A DNA stretch of 9,362 nucleotides from NCBI GenBank assembly GCA_018969565.1, contig JAGWYC010000067.1:1-9362 (forward strand), read 5' to 3'. Shown here in pieces: positions 7,089-9,362 of this stretch. Under the pieces are notes generated by a model. The model was not told the origin of the DNA and did not search any database. It worked only from the letters and a program-made list of their open reading frames with translations. Source of the DNA: Bacteroidota bacterium (GTDB taxonomy: Bacteria > Bacteroidota > Bacteroidia > NS11-12g > UBA955). Made by a program: the position numbers and the translations under genes. Positions within the stretch are counted from its first letter, which is position 1; the number at the start of each line of letters is the position of its first letter.

Positions 7089-8483
7089 TTACTTCCTGCT
7101 TTGGCGCTTCAGTTGTTCTACCAGACCGCTTTGAGCCACCGATTCATTTTGAACGTGCAGGTAATCGCCGCCTCCGGCAATCGCTACCTGTTGCAAAAAC
7201 TCAAGAGGCTTGATGGCGTTGCCAAAACCGATGGTACTCAGCATGATACCCTTGTTGCGATAATCGGCAACCAGTTTCAGTAAATCATCATTGCTCATGG
7301 TACCGGCAGTAAAGACCCCGTCGGTGGCCACAATTACCTGATTATTACCGCCTTCGATTTTCTCTTTCAGCGCGGTGGCATAAGCAAGACGAATGGCAGC
7401 GGCCCCATTGGTTCCTCCGGCCGGCGCCAGTTGCTCAATCAAACGAAGCAGGCTATCGGGTTTTTGAATCCAGGTGGGTGAAAAAATCATAGAGGCGGTA
7501 CCGGCCATGGTGATGAGTGTTACTTTGTCCATGGGACGAAGCGCCTGAGCCATTCTGCTCATCGCACTTTTCAGGAAAACAAGCTTGTCTTCCTTTTTCA
7601 TGGAATAGCTCACATCCAGCACCATCACAATGTTGTTGGCATTGTAGAGCCTTGGGTCGAGTTTTAGCGGCGATTCCTGAATACTGTCGCGCCTTGGTCT
7701 GGACTCAACAGGCGCAGGCACTTCGGTTTTTTGGGGTAATTCTTCGCGGATGACCACCGGTTCGGTTTCCACCGGCGGCGGGCTTACGACTACCTGAGAC
7801 TCTTCCAACGGATCCAGGTAAACCACCATCAACTTGCGGAAAGCTTCCAGCGTTACTGCTGCATAGTAATCAGCAAAACCCTGCTTGCGCACATCCACCA
7901 TATACTGACCCGGAGGAATAAGCATTTCATAGGTATAACCGCTGCGCTCCAGATTTACCCGTTTGCCCGATTTATAATGTACCTGTATGTGTTCCGGTTG
8001 CAGTATGGCATCTGTTCTGCTGTTGCGCACCTCAATGGTAAACACCTTGCTGATATCATCACTGCCCGCAGGGCCCGTATTAACCGTAGGACAGCGCAAC
8101 TGGGCATCCGGGTCAAATCCTTTAATCCAGCCCTTCACCTGAAACACAATGGGCTCGCTCCTCAAGTTAACATAAACAGGAACTTCCCGGTTGAAAGGAC
8201 CTTTAACCCTGGCGTAATAAACAATCGAAACTGTGCCGGTTTCACCCGGTTCAAGGCTCTTTGATGAAAAGGTAACCCGATAATCTTCGTTGTAGAAAAC
8301 AGGCAGAAAAACAAGCGGCTTCATGCCTGCATTCCTGATCTGGAAACGTGCTGTGTCATTTTTCCAGAAGTTGACTGCTCCGAAATCCCACATGTTCTTG
8401 TCAATGGAAATCTGCTGCGCATGCGCTATTGGTATGAACAGAATCCATAAACTAAAAAACCGGAGCAGCATCTTGATACGCAT
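7089..8483 (-). CDS. Secreted DUF1573-like, PEGA-like and VWA domain protein
   Basis: A 464-residue exported protein. Residues 1-22 are a signal peptide (basic MRIKMLLR, then FFSLWILFIPIAHA, AHA cleavage site). No lipobox cysteine follows, so it is probably periplasmic or further secreted rather than a lipoprotein. Residues about 25-122 resemble the DUF1573/ASH-type beta sandwich of Bacteroidota (WDFGAV at 32-37, NAGMKPL at 51-57, LEPGETG at 77-83). Residues about 145-225 look like a PEGA or carboxypeptidase-regulatory beta sandwich (IPPGQYMVDVRKQGF at 189-203). A Pro/Glu-rich linker (about 234-272) leads to a VWA domain from about 283 to the end, with a complete metal-ion-dependent adhesion site: D290-x-S292-x-S294, T358 and D388. 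The domain probably binds a protein partner through a divalent cation; the partner is unknown. The gene lies 41 bp after rsmA and 15 bp before the DUF2461 gene. ATG at 8483 is preceded by a purine-rich GAAGAA. M5 is an alternative start that would shorten the signal peptide's basic region. Confidence 0.85.
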   Translation of the reverse strand: MRIKMLLRFFSLWILFIPIAHAQQISIDKNMWDFGAVNFWKNDTARFQIRNAGMKPLVFLPVFYNEDYRVTFSSKSLEPGETGTVSIVYYARVKGPFNREVPVYVNLRSEPIVFQVKGWIKGFDPDAQLRCPTVNTGPAGSDDISKVFTIEVRNSRTDAILQPEHIQVHYKSGKRVNLERSGYTYEMLIPPGQYMVDVRKQGFADYYAAVTLEAFRKLMVVYLDPLEESQVVVSPPPVETEPVVIREELPQKTEVPAPVESRPRRDSIQESPLKLDPRLYNANNIVMVLDVSYSMKKEDKLVFLKSAMSRMAQALRPMDKVTLITMAGTASMIFSPTWIQKPDSLLRLIEQLAPAGGTNGAAAIRLAYATALKEKIEGGNNQVIVATDGVFTAGTMSNDDLLKLVADYRNKGIMLSTIGFGNAIKPLEFLQQVAIAGGGDYLHVQNESVAQSGLVEQLKRQSRK

Positions 8484-8524
8484 TTCTTCAGGCGAGCATG
8501 GACAAAAACCAGACCGATATTACT

Positions 8525-9301
8525 TCAACGTTCACGCCTCGTATCCAATTGCACAGCCAGTGATTCGAAATCCTGCCAACTCAGTTGTTCTGCACGTTGA
8601 CGCGCCAGCGTATCCGGCAAATCCAGCGCAAGTCCTTTGAGGGCATTGGATAAGGTTTTACGTCGCTGATTGAATGCGGTTTTCACGGTCAGTTTCAGAG
8701 ATTCCCAGGAGCAGCGCGGAAAATCAGTCTCTTTTCTCTCGCAGGAAATCACTCCTGATTTCACTTTAGGTGGCGGATTGAAGGAACCCTCATGCACCGT
8801 AAAATCGTAATGTGTATGGTAATAAGCCTGAAGCAGAACCGACAGAATCCCATACTCTTTAGAACCGGGAGGCGCACAAAGTCGTCTGGCTACCTCCCTT
8901 TGGAACATTCCGCCAAACCACTGCACCTGAGTTCTGTGTTCCAGCACCTTGAACACAATCTGGCTGCTGATGTTGTAGGGAAAGTTCCCAACCACTGCAG
9001 CGTGACCCGAATTGCCCAAAATAGGATTCAGGTCTTCCTGCAACATATCTGCTTCTACCAGTTGAAAATCGCTTCGGTAGGGTACAGATTGCAACCACTT
9101 TACAGATTCCTTGTCTAATTCAACACACCACAAACGCTCTTTGAATCTGCTTGCCAGGAACTGTGTAAGCATGCCGGTTCCCGGTCCAATTTCCAGCACA
9201 CGATCACAGGAAACCGGCACCAGTGCTGCAATATCCGATGCTATAGCATCAGAATTAAGAAAGTGCTGTCCAAGATGTTTCTTGGGTTTTACCCTGTTCA
9301 C
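8525..9301 (-). CDS. rsmA: 16S rRNA dimethyladenosine methyltransferase RsmA (KsgA)
   Basis: RsmA uses S-adenosylmethionine to dimethylate two adjacent adenosines near the 3' end of 16S rRNA, a late quality-control step in 30S assembly. The 258-residue length is typical. The N-terminal KPKKHLGQHFL (5-15), the SAM-binding motif EIGPGTG (37-43), acidic residues E61 and D85, the catalytic NFPY (106-109; a variant of the usual NLPY) and FNPPPKVKSGVI all match the family, as does the C-terminal segment TAFNQRRKTLSNAL. The start is GTG at 9301: an in-frame TAA lies four codons upstream and no other start codon intervenes. A one-mismatch -7 box (CACCTTTG, 9323-9316) lies 14 nt before the start, with no clear -33 element. 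It is the first gene of the minus-strand cluster, and the remaining 61 bp to the window edge hold no recognisable gene. Confidence 0.97.
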   Translation of the reverse strand: MNRVKPKKHLGQHFLNSDAIASDIAALVPVSCDRVLEIGPGTGMLTQFLASRFKERLWCVELDKESVKWLQSVPYRSDFQLVEADMLQEDLNPILGNSGHAAVVGNFPYNISSQIVFKVLEHRTQVQWFGGMFQREVARRLCAPPGSKEYGILSVLLQAYYHTHYDFTVHEGSFNPPPKVKSGVISCERKETDFPRCSWESLKLTVKTAFNQRRKTLSNALKGLALDLPDTLARQRAEQLSWQDFESLAVQLDTRRER

Positions 9302-9362
9302 GACTTCTAATTAGGCAAAGGTGTTGTTTTGGTATGGAAATTGTATTTCTTTGAACGAAAAA

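Noticed and set aside
9341..9362. Possible start of a plus-strand gene leaving the right edge (TTG, open to the end)
   Set aside because: Only seven codons are visible, with a one-mismatch -7 box overlapping them; far too little to call.

Overview
The window looks like a chromosomal piece of a member of the Bacteroidota. Three things point there: -7 promoter boxes of the TAnnTTTG type just upstream of start codons, starts without clear Shine-Dalgarno sequences, and protein architectures common in that phylum (a very long secreted protein built of DUF11-like modules, and a DUF1573-like plus VWA exported protein). Base composition is close to balanced. I cannot place it below phylum level. No tRNA, rRNA, CRISPR array, insertion sequence or phage gene is visible.

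Layout. Positions 1-4457 (minus strand) are one uninterrupted reading frame, starting with GTG and running off the left edge: at least 1,485 residues of an exported, cysteine-containing surface or extracellular protein with DUF11-like beta-sandwich modules. A 70-bp divergent intergenic region (4458-4527) carries a candidate promoter for each direction. The ribosome-assembly GTPase gene der follows on the plus strand (4528-5850). Converging on it is a minus-strand cluster of four genes. In transcription order these are rsmA/ksgA (16S rRNA dimethyladenosine methyltransferase, GTG start), a secreted DUF1573-like/PEGA-like/VWA protein, a DUF2461 protein, and a phosphinothricin-acetyltransferase-like GNAT enzyme. 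Gaps in this cluster are 41 bp, 15 bp and a 10-bp overlap, so it is probably an operon, perhaps with an internal promoter before the DUF2461 gene.

Functionally, der and rsmA both serve ribosome maturation but lie in separate, convergent units. The two exported proteins are the accessory part of the window; both have signal peptides and extracellular-type beta-sandwich or VWA modules. I see no convincing undescribed multi-gene system. The items most worth a second look are the giant truncated protein, the promoter boxes lying only 5-10 nt from start codons, and the DUF1573-VWA architecture.
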